NCBI GenBank assembly: GCA_036399715.1 | Contig: DASWMO010000248.1 | Coordinates: 1-28,911 of the forward strand | Direction: 5' to 3' | DNA length: 28,911 nt | From: DASVSE01 sp036399715 | Lineage (GTDB): Bacteria; Bacteroidota; Rhodothermia; Rhodothermales; Rubricoccaceae | Part shown: positions 14,945 through 23,575 of the stretch, in pieces | Position numbering within the stretch: the first letter of the stretch is position 1 | Layout: every line of letters starts with the position of its first letter | Position numbers and translations under genes: made by a program | Notes under the pieces: generated by a model | Databases searched by the model: none | Told to the model about the DNA's origin: nothing | The model's input: only the letters and a program-made list of their open reading frames with translations

Positions 14945-16588
14945 ATGGACGACGACTTCCAGCAACGCCCGCTCCGCATCGATGAATCCGGCCCCGAGAT
15001 TCCGTTCGCCAAGATGACCGGCGGCCGGCGGCCGGCCAACGTCGTCTCGCTGCGCGAGGGCGCCGGCCGGATGCCGCCGCAGGCCGTCGACGTGGAGCAG
15101 GCCGTGCTCGGGGCTGTCCTCATCGAGCGTGACGCGATCCCGAAGGCCATCGAGATCCTGCCCGCGGACGCGTTCTACGACGGGCGGCACCAGAAAATCT
15201 ATGAGGCCGTCGAGGCGCTCTTTGAGCGCGGCCACCCGGTCGACCTCATCACGCTCTCGGAGGAGCTCAAGCGGCGCGGCGACTACGAGGCCATCGGGGG
15301 CTACTACCTCGCCGAGCTCACGACGCGCGTCGCGAGCGCCGCCAACGTCGAGTACCACGCGCGCATCATCGCCGAGAAGAGCTTGCTACGCAAGCTCATC
15401 ACGACCATGACGGGCGTCGTCGGGCAGGCCTTCGACCCGACGACGGACGCCTTCGACCTGCTCGACGAGGCCGAGCGGCAGATCTTCGCCATTACGGAGA
15501 GCCAGCTCCGCAAAGGCGTCGTCGGGATCAACGACGTCATGATGACGACGGTCGCGCACCTCGAGGCGATCCATGGCCGCGAGGGCGGCATCACGGGCGT
15601 GCCCTCGGGCTTCACGAGCCTCGACAACATGACCGGCGGCTGGCAGCCGTCCGACATGGTCATCGTCGCAGCGCGTCCATCCATGGGCAAAACGGCCTTC
15701 AGTCTCGCCCTCACGCGCAACGCCGCCCTCCACCCGCAGAAGCCGTGCGGCGTGGCCTACTTCTCGCTCGAGATGAGCGCGCAGCAGCTCGCGCAGCGCC
15801 TGCTCACGAGTGAGGCGCGCGTCGACGCGCAGCGCGCACGCACGGGCCGCCTCCACGACGACGACTGGCCGAAGCTTGCCCGGGCCGCCGGCAAGCTCTC
15901 GTCTGCGCCCATCTTTATCGACGACACGCCGGCCCTCGGCATCCTCGAACTCCGCGCCAAGTGCCGCCGCCTCAAGGCCGAGCACGACATCGGGCTCGTC
16001 ATCGTGGACTACCTGCAGCTCATGCACGGGACGCAGCAGACGCAGGGCAACCGCGAGCAGGAGATCGCGCAGATCAGCCGCTCACTGAAGGGCCTCGCCA
16101 AGGAGCTCAATGTGCCCGTCATCGCCCTCGCGCAGCTCTCACGCGCCGTCGAGACGCGCGGCGGCGACAAGCGTCCGCAGCTCTCCGACCTCCGTGAGTC
16201 GGGCTCGATCGAGCAGGACGCCGACGTGGTCATGTTCATCTACCGCGCCGAGCGATACGGCATCACGGTCGACGAGGCGGGTAACTCGACCGAAGGGCTC
16301 GGCGAGTTGCTCATCGGCAAGCAGCGAAACGGGCCCATCGGCGACGTCAAGGTGGCCTTCGTCAACCAGTTCGCGCGCTTCGAGAACCTCACGAGCTACG
16401 TCGCCTCGGACACGGACGGCGGCTACGGCGAGGTCTACGGGCAGGACGCCTACGGCGGGCTCCCGCCTGGCGGCGCCGACTACGGCGACCCGTACGGCGG
16501 GCCGCCGCCGCTCGGCCCACCGCCGGACTTCGGCCCGTCCGATTACGGCCCGCCCGGCCTGCCGCCGTCCTCGGCCGACCCGTTCTGA
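14945..16588 (+). CDS. dnaB: Replicative DNA helicase DnaB
   Basis: The 547-aa protein carries the DnaB N-terminal domain (about 43-145: PPQAVDVEQAVLGAVL, DAFYDGRHQKIYEA), a linker helix, and the RecA-like ATPase (about 195-485). The ATPase has Walker A ARPSMGKTAF (243-252), FSLEMS, Walker B VIVDYLQLM (352-360), ALAQLSRAVETR and the KQRNGP arginine-finger loop. It unwinds the fork as a hexamer. A 56-residue Gly/Pro/Tyr/Asp-rich tail (about 491-547) follows the helicase domain and is not part of the usual family length. It ends SSADPF. No intein is present. ATG follows a C/T-rich leader. A cupin gene begins 2 bp after its stop. Confidence 0.97.
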   Translation: MDDDFQQRPLRIDESGPEIPFAKMTGGRRPANVVSLREGAGRMPPQAVDVEQAVLGAVLIERDAIPKAIEILPADAFYDGRHQKIYEAVEALFERGHPVDLITLSEELKRRGDYEAIGGYYLAELTTRVASAANVEYHARIIAEKSLLRKLITTMTGVVGQAFDPTTDAFDLLDEAERQIFAITESQLRKGVVGINDVMMTTVAHLEAIHGREGGITGVPSGFTSLDNMTGGWQPSDMVIVAARPSMGKTAFSLALTRNAALHPQKPCGVAYFSLEMSAQQLAQRLLTSEARVDAQRARTGRLHDDDWPKLARAAGKLSSAPIFIDDTPALGILELRAKCRRLKAEHDIGLVIVDYLQLMHGTQQTQGNREQEIAQISRSLKGLAKELNVPVIALAQLSRAVETRGGDKRPQLSDLRESGSIEQDADVVMFIYRAERYGITVDEAGNSTEGLGELLIGKQRNGPIGDVKVAFVNQFARFENLTSYVASDTDGGYGEVYGQDAYGGLPPGGADYGDPYGGPPPLGPPPDFGPSDYGPPGLPPSSADPF

Positions 16589-16590
16589 TC

Positions 16591-16968
16591 ATGTCCGTGA
16601 CCCCGAAGGGAACGACGATCAACTTCGCCGAGAAACTCGCTCGGTTCTCAGAACACTGGTCGCCCCGCGTGGTCGCGGAGTTGAACGATGTCCAGTTCAA
16701 GCTCGTCACCTTCCAGGGCGAGTTCGTATGGCACCGCCACGACGACACAGACGAGGCCTTCCTCGTGCTCGCCGGAGAGATGGACGTCGCGTTCCGTGAC
16801 CGGACCCAGACCCTCCGCGCAGGCGAGATGATCGTCGTGCCCCGCGGCGTGGAACACGTCACGCGCGCCTCGGCCGAGTGCCACGCGCTCATCGTCGAGC
16901 CCCGCGGCGTCGTCAACACAGGCGAGACGGGCGGCGAGCGGACCGCCCCGAATGACCTCTGGGTGTAG
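16591..16968 (+). CDS. Small cupin-domain protein
   Basis: The 125-aa single-domain cupin has a complete metal site: His48, His50 and Glu55 in WHRHDDTDEAF, and His89 in PRGVEHVTRA. The GEM turn and VVPRG strand are typical of the cupin_2 family. Such proteins may be mannose-6-phosphate isomerase-like, dioxygenase-like or binding proteins, and nothing here decides among them. The ATG is 2 bp after the dnaB stop, so it is probably co-transcribed. Its own stop is 2 bp from the stop of the convergent nuclease gene, and no terminator separates them. Confidence 0.88.
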   Translation: MSVTPKGTTINFAEKLARFSEHWSPRVVAELNDVQFKLVTFQGEFVWHRHDDTDEAFLVLAGEMDVAFRDRTQTLRAGEMIVVPRGVEHVTRASAECHALIVEPRGVVNTGETGGERTAPNDLWV

Positions 16969-16970
16969 CG

Positions 16971-17396
16971 TTAGCCGTCCAGATCGGTGTAGCGCGGGAG
17001 CGCATCGATGAACGCCCAGCCGGCGTCCGAGCGGACGCAGCAGTAGCGCACGCGGCCGTTGTCGACGACGAGCACGCGCGCGCCGAGGACGGCGTTGTAG
17101 CGCGCGAGCTGGTCGAACGCCGCCTGCCCCACGGCCACATCGGGCGCCTTGCACTCGGCGAGGAGCAGGGCACGTCCGGCCCGGTCGTAGGCGACGGCGT
17201 CCGCGCGCCACGTCTTGCCGCCAAAGGCGAGGCCTTTCTCGACCGCGAGCAGGCCCACGGGGTAGCCGAGGGCGACGAGGTCCGCGAGCAGCACCTGCCG
17301 CACGCCCTCCTCGGGCGTGAGCGCGACGTAGCGCCGGCGGACGGGGTCGAGGACGAACGTCCGGCCATTCTCGACGCGCGTTACGAGTGCGCTCAC
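16971..17396 (-). CDS. HsdR N-terminal-like PD-(D/E)xK nuclease-domain protein
   Basis: The 141-aa protein equals the N-terminal nuclease domain of type I restriction subunit HsdR (HSDR_N_2 type) standing alone. It begins with a strand-turn segment and YVALTPEEGVRQ (23-34). The nuclease core is intact: Glu53 in AVEK, Asp66 in WRADAV, and Glu81-x-Lys83 in LAECKAPD, followed by QAAFDQLARYN (91-101) and VVDNG. There is no helicase domain and no hsdM or hsdS nearby. Solitary proteins of this type are widespread in Bacteroidota and are probably not restriction enzymes. GTG overlaps the upstream TGA in GTGA, so the two genes are coupled. The two tandem Cys at 119-120 are unremarkable. Confidence 0.8.
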   Translation of the reverse strand: MSALVTRVENGRTFVLDPVRRRYVALTPEEGVRQVLLADLVALGYPVGLLAVEKGLAFGGKTWRADAVAYDRAGRALLLAECKAPDVAVGQAAFDQLARYNAVLGARVLVVDNGRVRYCCVRSDAGWAFIDALPRYTDLDG

Positions 17397-17851
17397 GCCT
17401 TCGCGGCGGACGCCTTCGCCATGCGGCGGACGAGCGCGCGGTGCGCGCCGACCCACAGGTCCGCGTCGCGCGTGACAGTCGCGATGGTGACGTCGGCGAA
17501 GTGCGGGACGAGCGCGATGAGCGCCGGCACGACGTCGGCCCAGCGCTCGGCGACGGCGAGGCGCTCGATGTCGTCCGCGGCGCGCGGCGCCCAGCGGTAC
17601 TCGTCGCGTAGCGCCTCGGCCTTCTTCCAGTAGTTGCGGTCGTCCCACGCCTGCGCGGATCCCTCGATCGTCTCGCCGATCCCCCGCAGGTGGACGGCGA
17701 GAAAGGCGACGAGGTCTTTCGCCTCGGCGTCGAAATAGCCGTCGGCGAGGGCGGGGCGCCCGGCGAGCAGGCGCAGTGCCTCGGCGGCCGAGCGGCGGTG
17801 GGCGTGGCGGCGCGTGGCCGGCGTGTCGCCCGCGCGGATGACGCGGCTCAC
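17393..17851 (-). CDS. Conserved-looking protein of unknown function coupled to the nuclease gene
   Basis: I do not recognise a named domain in this 152-aa protein. It is predicted to be mostly helical and soluble, without signal peptide or membrane segment. Notable stretches are a basic N-terminus (SRVIRAGDTPATRR), AKDLVAFLAVHLRGIGETIE, AQAWDDRNYWKKAEALRDEYRW rich in Trp/Tyr and charges, LVPHFADVTIATVTRD, and DLWVGAHRALVRRMAK. The composition and evenly spaced aromatic residues look like a real conserved protein. The start is GTG. The TGA overlaps the GTG of the nuclease gene by 4 bases, suggesting a functional pair. mrdA ends 92 bp upstream and may be co-transcribed. Confidence 0.65.
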   Translation of the reverse strand: MSRVIRAGDTPATRRHAHRRSAAEALRLLAGRPALADGYFDAEAKDLVAFLAVHLRGIGETIEGSAQAWDDRNYWKKAEALRDEYRWAPRAADDIERLAVAERWADVVPALIALVPHFADVTIATVTRDADLWVGAHRALVRRMAKASAAKA

Positions 17852-17943
17852 GTGAGAGCGCGTTCGGGCGCGCGGCGGTGGGTCGGGCGGAAACTACGCG
17901 GCGGCCCGGGGCACTCTCGCCGCAGGCGCTGCACCGGGGGCAC

Positions 17944-19815
17944 CTAGTCGCGGCCGCGCGAACGGAGCGCACGCACGCCCGCGACCATGTCCGGCCGCGT
18001 CGTCCGGCCGCGGAAGTACTGCTCGATCATGAGGCTCGCGATCGGCCCGGCCGTCGTCGCGCCGAAGCCCGCGTTCTCGACGATCACCGCGACGGCGACG
18101 ACGGGCTTGTCGCGGGGCGCGAAGGCGATAAAGACCGCGTGGTCCGCGCCGCCCGGGTTCTCGGCCGTGCCCGTCTTGCCCGCGAGCGTGATCTCGGGAA
18201 AGTCGTCGACGGCCGGGATCTGCATGCGCCGCGCCGTCCCCGCGTCCACGACGGCGAACATGCCCTCGCGCACGATCTGGAAGTTGCGCGGCTCGATCGG
18301 GATACGGCTCGCACGGCGGAGGCTCGGCGCGACTGAGCGGTTGGTCTCCGGGTTGGTCTGCCGCATCACGAGGTGCGGCGTCACGAGCGTGCCGCCGTTG
18401 GCGACGGCTGCCGTGTACCGCGCGAGCTGCATCGGGCTCACGCCCATGTTGCCCTGCCCGATGCCCATGTTGACCGTGTAGCCCGGCCCCCAGCCCTGCG
18501 GGTAGACGCGGTCGTAGTACGACGAGTCCGGGATGAGGCCCGTCTCCTGGTTCGGGATGTCCAGCGGCGCGAGCTGCCCGAAACCGAAGCGGTGCGCCCA
18601 CATATCGAACATGTCGAGGTTCATCCGGATGCCCTCCGGGTGGTGCGCGTTCGTGAACGTGTCGTTCATCAGCCGGAAGAAGAACGTATTGCACGAGACC
18701 CGGATCGCGTCCTTGACATTGATGTTGCCGTGCGCGCCGCCGTGGCAGCGGTAGAGCCGGCCGAGGACGTAGCCGCCGCCGCAGAAGAGCGTCGTGTTCT
18801 CGTCGATCATGCCCTCCTGGAGGGCCACGGCCGCCATGAACGGCTTCCACGTGCTCCCCGGCGGGAGGCTCGCCATCGTGGCCCGGTTGAAGTCCGGCTT
18901 GGCCGGGTTGCGGTAGAGGTAGTCCACCTCGGCCTGGGTGAACCCGTCGCGGAAGATGTCGAGGTCGTAGTCCGGCGCGGAGACCATCGAGATGATGCCG
19001 CCGTCGCGGGCATCCATCATCACGGCCCCGCCCTGCTTGTTCACGAACAGGCTCTCGGCGAGCGCCTGCACCGAGGCGTCGATGGCGAGCGTGAGCGCGA
19101 CGCCGGACTGCGGCTCGACGTCCTCGGCCCCGCCCTCGTACGCCTGCACTTCCATCCCGTGGACGTTGACGAGCCGCAGGTGCCGCCCCGGCCGGCCCCG
19201 GAGGACCGCCTCGTACCCCCGCTCGACGCCCGTCTTGCCGACGCGGTCGCCGAGGGCGTAGCCCTGCTCGCGCAGGTCCGCGAGCTCGGCCTCGCCGATC
19301 TCGTTGACGTAGCCCAGCGCATGCGTGAGGCGCGCGCGGCCGTGGTAGCGCCGCTGCTGGTCCTCGGAGAAGCCGATGCCGCGCAGGCGGTACTGGCTCT
19401 CCTGCAACCGCGCGAACGCCGCGAACGGGACGTTTTCGAGCAGCGTCGCCTCCTGGTACGGCGAGCGGTCGCGGATCCGGGTGTACGCCGTGCGGAGCTC
19501 GGCAAGCGGCCGGCCAGCGAGCTCGGCCACGAGCGGCAGGTCCGCCTCGTTGAAGTACCGCGGCGTGACCGTGACCGAGAGCGTCGTCTCGTTGTCGACG
19601 AGGAGCACGCCGTTGCGGTCGAAGACGTAGCCGCGGGCGGGCCGGATGATGCGCGTCGCGATGGCGTTGCCGTCGGCCTCGGTCGCGTACTGCTCGCGGT
19701 CGACGAGCTGCATCTGGACGAGCCGCGCCGAGAGGAATCCCAGCAGCAGCACGACGAGGACGGAGAAGATCCGGAAGCGGACGCGGGCGTCTTCGCGGGC
19801 GGTGACGGCGAGCAC
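17944..19815 (-). CDS. mrdA: Penicillin-binding protein 2 (transpeptidase)
   Basis: This class B penicillin-binding protein cross-links peptidoglycan in the periplasm during elongation. The 623-aa protein has one N-terminal membrane helix (about 14-32), the dimerisation/pedestal domain (about 55-200, with RGYVFDRNG and VGKTGVERGYE) and the transpeptidase domain. The catalytic motifs are all present: SxxK at Ser321-Thr-Trp-Lys324 in LPPGSTWKPF, SxN at Ser374-Cys-Asn376, and KTG at Lys547 in AGKTGTAENPGG. This order and the DRNG region fit PBP2 (elongasome) better than PBP3. A GTG start is used, 34 nt after a TACC-type element. rodA and mreBCD, its usual partners, are not in the window. Confidence 0.93.
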   Translation of the reverse strand: MLAVTAREDARVRFRIFSVLVVLLLGFLSARLVQMQLVDREQYATEADGNAIATRIIRPARGYVFDRNGVLLVDNETTLSVTVTPRYFNEADLPLVAELAGRPLAELRTAYTRIRDRSPYQEATLLENVPFAAFARLQESQYRLRGIGFSEDQQRRYHGRARLTHALGYVNEIGEAELADLREQGYALGDRVGKTGVERGYEAVLRGRPGRHLRLVNVHGMEVQAYEGGAEDVEPQSGVALTLAIDASVQALAESLFVNKQGGAVMMDARDGGIISMVSAPDYDLDIFRDGFTQAEVDYLYRNPAKPDFNRATMASLPPGSTWKPFMAAVALQEGMIDENTTLFCGGGYVLGRLYRCHGGAHGNINVKDAIRVSCNTFFFRLMNDTFTNAHHPEGIRMNLDMFDMWAHRFGFGQLAPLDIPNQETGLIPDSSYYDRVYPQGWGPGYTVNMGIGQGNMGVSPMQLARYTAAVANGGTLVTPHLVMRQTNPETNRSVAPSLRRASRIPIEPRNFQIVREGMFAVVDAGTARRMQIPAVDDFPEITLAGKTGTAENPGGADHAVFIAFAPRDKPVVAVAVIVENAGFGATTAGPIASLMIEQYFRGRTTRPDMVAGVRALRSRGRD

Positions 19816-19841
19816 GGCGGGGAGTGGTTCGGGTACGGCGT

Positions 19842-19849
19842 TCCAGGTA
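19842..19849 (-). promoter_or_regulatory. Weak -7-like element upstream of mrdA
   Basis: The minus strand reads TACCTGGA from 19849, 34 nt before the mrdA GTG. The TA and position fit the other elements in the window, but the TTTG half is poor and no TTG is seen upstream. Confidence 0.22.
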
Positions 19850-19872
19850 CGGAAAGACCGGGATTGCAGAGA

Positions 19873-19910
19873 GGCTGACGGTGAACGAGCGCTGTCTCTC
19901 CACGTCAGCC
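19873..19910. repeat. Inverted repeat in the mrdA / metallopeptidase intergenic region
   Basis: A perfect 8-bp inverted repeat, GGCTGACG (19873-19880) and CGTCAGCC (19903-19910), is spaced by 22 nt. It is directly followed by a small hairpin, CCGTC-GTT-GACGG (19909-19921). It lies in the 442-bp gap between two divergent genes, where operators would be expected. Its function is unknown. Confidence 0.35.
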
Positions 19911-20071
19911 GTCGTTGACGGCGCTCTGAACACGGGATCCCCGCGTGCGCGAGGAGGACGGCATTCTAGTCGGGCTCTGAAGGTCAGACGTGCTCGCTGC
20001 GGGCAGGACCCCCGTTCCTCAGATGGGGCAAAAGGCGGTCCCCGGCGCAGTCCGAGAGTACGAACGCACAC

Positions 20072-20099
20072 CTCCGGTCCGTCGTGTCCGGGACCGGAG
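20072..20099. repeat. 9-bp perfect hairpin in the same divergent intergenic region
   Basis: CTCCGGTCC (20072-20080) pairs with GGACCGGAG (20091-20099) around a 10-nt loop. Together with the repeat at 19873-19910 these are the only structured elements I see in 19816-20257. No tRNA, SRP, tmRNA or RNase P signature was recognised there. Confidence 0.4.
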
Positions 20100-20257
20100 A
20101 ATGCGCATGCCGGGCCTGTCCAGGCCGCCACCGCCTCGGGCCGTCCGCCCGCGTCGCCTCCGGAGGTTCCCGAGACGCCCCGGCGCCGTGAACCCGCGCC
20201 GCCCTGACGGGTTCGCTTCCGTCCGGCGCCTGCCGCCCGACTCCTACCGCCTTCTCG

Positions 20258-23200
20258 ATGCCCACTCTGACCTCCACGCGTCGCCTCGCCGGCCGCGCTG
20301 CCGGCTTCGGCCGCGCCGTTCGCCTCGGCCTCGCCGCCGTGGCTGCTGTGGCTGCCCTCGCGCCCGCGGCGCAGGCGCAGTACTTCGGCCGCAACCAGGT
20401 CCGCTACGACGACTTCGACTACCAGGTGCTCGAGACCGAGCACTTCGACATCTACTACTACGACGGCATGGAGCAGACCGTCCGCGACGTCGGGCGGATG
20501 GCGGAGCGGTGGTACGACCGCTACTCGGCGATCTTCCAGCACGAGTACGACGAGCGCAAGGCGATCGTCCTCTACGCCGACGACGCCGACTTCCGGCAGA
20601 CCAACATCGCGCAGATCGGCGAGGGCACGCAGGGCGTGACGGAGGGCCTGCGGCAGCGCGTCGTGCTGGCCGTCGCGAGCACGAACGCCGAGACGGACCA
20701 CGTCCTCGGCCACGAGCTCGTCCACCAGTTCCAGTACGACATCGCGCAGCGCTCGGAGCGCTTCCAGAACTTCGTCCGGACGCCGCTCTTCGTCATCGAG
20801 GGCATGGCGGAGTACTTCTCGGTCGGCCGCGAGGACGCGCTGACGTCGATGTGGATGCGCGACGCGCTCCTCCGCGACGACGTCCCGACGGTCTCCGAGC
20901 TGATCCGCTCGGGCGGGCGCTACAACGAGTACCAGTACGGGCAGCCGTTCTGGGCCTACGTCGCCGGCGAGTACGGCGACGACGCGGCCGTGCGCCTCTT
21001 CCGGACGACGCTCGACATGCCGCTCGACTCGGCCCTCGTCGTCGTGACGGGCCAGACGCCGGACAGCCTCTCAGCCGACTGGCACCGCGCGCTCCGCGAG
21101 GGCCTCACGCCGTCCGTCGCCGGCCGCGAGGTGCCCACGGCGCCGCGCACGGCCGACGAGTTGGAGCGCATCGCCGACGAGCGCGCCGAGCGCGAGGCCG
21201 CCCGCCAGGAGGGCCGCCGCGTCCGCCCGCCGCGCTTTCTCGCGTACCCGGATTCTCTCACGCGCCTGACAGGCACGCGCCTACTCGCCAACGAGCGCGA
21301 CACGGGCGCGATCAACATCGCCCCGCAGCTCTCGCCCGACGGCCGCACGGTCGCGTACCTCTCCGAGCGCGACCTCTTCGGCATCGACCTCTTCCTCGCC
21401 GACGCCGCCTCGGGCGAGGTCCTCGCCAAACTCGCCTCCGTCGGGTCGGACCCGCACACGGACGCGCTCCGCTTTATCGAGTCCGCGGGGACGTGGCGGC
21501 CCGACGGAACGCAGTTCGCCTTCGTCGTCTTCGCCGGCGGCAACAACGAGATCTCGATCCTCGACGTCGCCCGCCGCGACGTCGTGCGACGCCTCGCCGT
21601 CGAGGGCATCGGCGCCATCCGCGACCTCTCGTTCTCCCCCGACGGCCAGCGCATCGTCTTCTCGGGCGCCCGCGGTGGCGTGACGGACCTCTACATCATC
21701 GACGTCGAGTCCGGGACGGTCCGCCAGATGACCAACGACCGCTTCGCGGACCTCCAGCCCGCGTGGAGCCCCGACGGCCGCACGATCGCCTTCGTCACGG
21801 ACCGCGGGCCAGGCACGGACTTCGAGCGCCTCACCTACGCTGCGACGCGCCTCGCGCTCATGGACGCCGAGACGGGCGCGACCGAGCCGCTGAGCCTCTT
21901 CGCCGGCGCCAAGCACATCAACCCCGCGTGGAGCCCCGACGGCCAGAGCCTCTACTTTATCTCGGACCGCGGCGGCTATAACGACATTTTCCGCCTGGAG
22001 GTCGCGCGCCGGCAGGAGGGCGACGCCGCCCTCTTCCAGGTCACGCGCTTGGCGACGGGCGTCTCGGGCATTGCGGACCTCTCGCCCGCGATGTCGGTCT
22101 CGCGCCAGACGGGCGACATCGCGTACTCGGTCTTCGAGGGCCAGCGCTACACCGTCTACCGGACCGACGCCGCCGAGGCGCAGGGCACGCCCGTCGAGCC
22201 TGTCCGCTTCGCGAATGCGGCGACGCTGCCGCCCGGCGAGGCGGCCGGCCGCAGCCGCGTCGAGGGCTACCTCGCCGACGCCCGCTCGGGCCTCCCTGAG
22301 ACCGGCGGCTTCCCGACGCGTGACTACCGCAGCCGCCTCCAGCTGGACTACATCTCCCAGCCGCAGGTCGGCGTCGGCTACGACCAGTCCTTCGGCGGCG
22401 TCGGCGTCGGCGGCGGCGTCGCGTTCCTGTTCTCGGACCAGCTCTCGGACCGCTCGCTCGGCGTCGCCGTGCAGGCCAACGGGACCATCCAGGACATCGG
22501 CGCGCAGGCGCTCTACCTCGACCGCGGCCGGCGCTTTACCACCGGCGCGCAGGTCGGCCACATCCCGGTCCTGCAGGTCTTCACCGGCTTCGAGCCCGGC
22601 GGGCAGTACGTCACGCGCTACTACTACCGGACGTTCATCGACCAGGTCGAGGGCATCGTCGCGTACCCGTTCAACCAGACGCAGCGCATCGAGGCCAGCG
22701 GCGGCTATACGCGCTACGCCTTTGGCCTCCAGTACGACTCATTCGTCGCCGACCCAGAAGCCCCCGGACAGGCCTTCTACGACGGGCGGCGCAGCGTCGA
22801 GGGCTTCGACCAGCCGTCGCTGAACCTCGCCACGGCCGGCGTCGCGTTCGTCGGCGACTACTCCAACTTCGGCTTCACGTCGCCCATTCGCGGCGGCCGC
22901 TACCGCTTCGCCGTCGACGGCACGGCGGGCTCGATCGCCTTCGCCGCCGTCACGGCGGACTACCGGCGCTACGAGTTTCTGCGGCCACCGGGCCTCCCGC
23001 GCCGCGTGCCCGTGACGTTCGCGACGCGCGTGACGCACTTCGGTCGCTACGGCTCGGGCGCGGACGACAACCGCCTCAACCCGCTCTTCCTCGGCTTCGG
23101 GCAGTACATCCGCGGCTACACGGCGGGCTCGTTCCCGGACGACAACCTCGAGTACGCCAACTTCCAGGACCGGCTGCTCGGGACGAGCCTCGGCGTCGCG

Positions 23201-23557
23201 ACGGCGGAGCTCCGCGTGCCGCTGCTCGGCGTCCCGCAGCTCGGCCTGCTCACCTTCCCGTTCCTCCCTACCGAACTCGTCTTCTTCGCCGACGCGGGCA
23301 TGGTCTGGGGCACGTACACGTACGTCAACACCGGCGGCGGGCCGGGCCGGCCGGTCGGGCGGCCGTTCAGCGAGCAGCGGCCGCTGTTCTCGGTCGGCGT
23401 CTCGGGGCGCATCAGCGTCCTCGGCGCGCTCATCGTGGAGCCGTACTACGCCTTCCCGCTCTCGCGCTATGGCCAGGACTACGACGGTGACGGCGTCTCG
23501 GACGGGCCCGCCGCCGGGAGCGGCATCTTCGGCGTCAACCTCACGCCAGGCTGGTAA
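20258..23557 (+). CDS. Secreted zinc metallopeptidase + TolB-like propeller + Omp85-like outer-membrane barrel
   Basis: The 1099-aa protein begins with a signal peptide (about 1-40, AQA before QYF). Residues 45-330 form a gluzincin-type peptidase domain: zinc motif HELVH (152-156), with likely third ligand and support in EGMAEYFS (181-188). Residues about 345-670 form a beta-propeller of TolB/PD40 blades with recurring LSPDGR, WSPDGR and ISDRGG turns. Residues about 690-1099 are an outer-membrane barrel with Omp85 features: YIRGY (950-954), alternating aromatic strands, and a C-terminal Trp. A DYDGDGVSD calcium-type loop (1074-1082) lies before the last strand. It should sit in the outer membrane. 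The placement of the enzyme part (periplasmic or surface) and its substrate are unknown. ATG follows a C/T-rich leader. Confidence 0.85.
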   Translation: MPTLTSTRRLAGRAAGFGRAVRLGLAAVAAVAALAPAAQAQYFGRNQVRYDDFDYQVLETEHFDIYYYDGMEQTVRDVGRMAERWYDRYSAIFQHEYDERKAIVLYADDADFRQTNIAQIGEGTQGVTEGLRQRVVLAVASTNAETDHVLGHELVHQFQYDIAQRSERFQNFVRTPLFVIEGMAEYFSVGREDALTSMWMRDALLRDDVPTVSELIRSGGRYNEYQYGQPFWAYVAGEYGDDAAVRLFRTTLDMPLDSALVVVTGQTPDSLSADWHRALREGLTPSVAGREVPTAPRTADELERIADERAEREAARQEGRRVRPPRFLAYPDSLTRLTGTRLLANERDTGAINIAPQLSPDGRTVAYLSERDLFGIDLFLADAASGEVLAKLASVGSDPHTDALRFIESAGTWRPDGTQFAFVVFAGGNNEISILDVARRDVVRRLAVEGIGAIRDLSFSPDGQRIVFSGARGGVTDLYIIDVESGTVRQMTNDRFADLQPAWSPDGRTIAFVTDRGPGTDFERLTYAATRLALMDAETGATEPLSLFAGAKHINPAWSPDGQSLYFISDRGGYNDIFRLEVARRQEGDAALFQVTRLATGVSGIADLSPAMSVSRQTGDIAYSVFEGQRYTVYRTDAAEAQGTPVEPVRFANAATLPPGEAAGRSRVEGYLADARSGLPETGGFPTRDYRSRLQLDYISQPQVGVGYDQSFGGVGVGGGVAFLFSDQLSDRSLGVAVQANGTIQDIGAQALYLDRGRRFTTGAQVGHIPVLQVFTGFEPGGQYVTRYYYRTFIDQVEGIVAYPFNQTQRIEASGGYTRYAFGLQYDSFVADPEAPGQAFYDGRRSVEGFDQPSLNLATAGVAFVGDYSNFGFTSPIRGGRYRFAVDGTAGSIAFAAVTADYRRYEFLRPPGLPRRVPVTFATRVTHFGRYGSGADDNRLNPLFLGFGQYIRGYTAGSFPDDNLEYANFQDRLLGTSLGVATAELRVPLLGVPQLGLLTFPFLPTELVFFADAGMVWGTYTYVNTGGGPGRPVGRPFSEQRPLFSVGVSGRISVLGALIVEPYYAFPLSRYGQDYDGDGVSDGPAAGSGIFGVNLTPGW

Positions 23558-23575
23558 ACCGCGCGGGCAACCGGC

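Noticed and set aside
16550..16588. SSB-like C-terminal interaction tip on DnaB
   Set aside because: The final ADPF resembles the SSB tip only in the last two residues and lacks the run of acidic residues.
16969..16970. Terminator between the convergent cupin and nuclease genes
   Set aside because: Only two bases separate the stop codons and no hairpin with a T run is evident nearby.
17894..20725. A 943-codon open frame on the minus strand across mrdA and the intergenic region
   Set aside because: It is a frame shadow of mrdA. Its translation is Arg/Pro/Gly-rich without any domain, while mrdA in the other frame has all PBP2 motifs.
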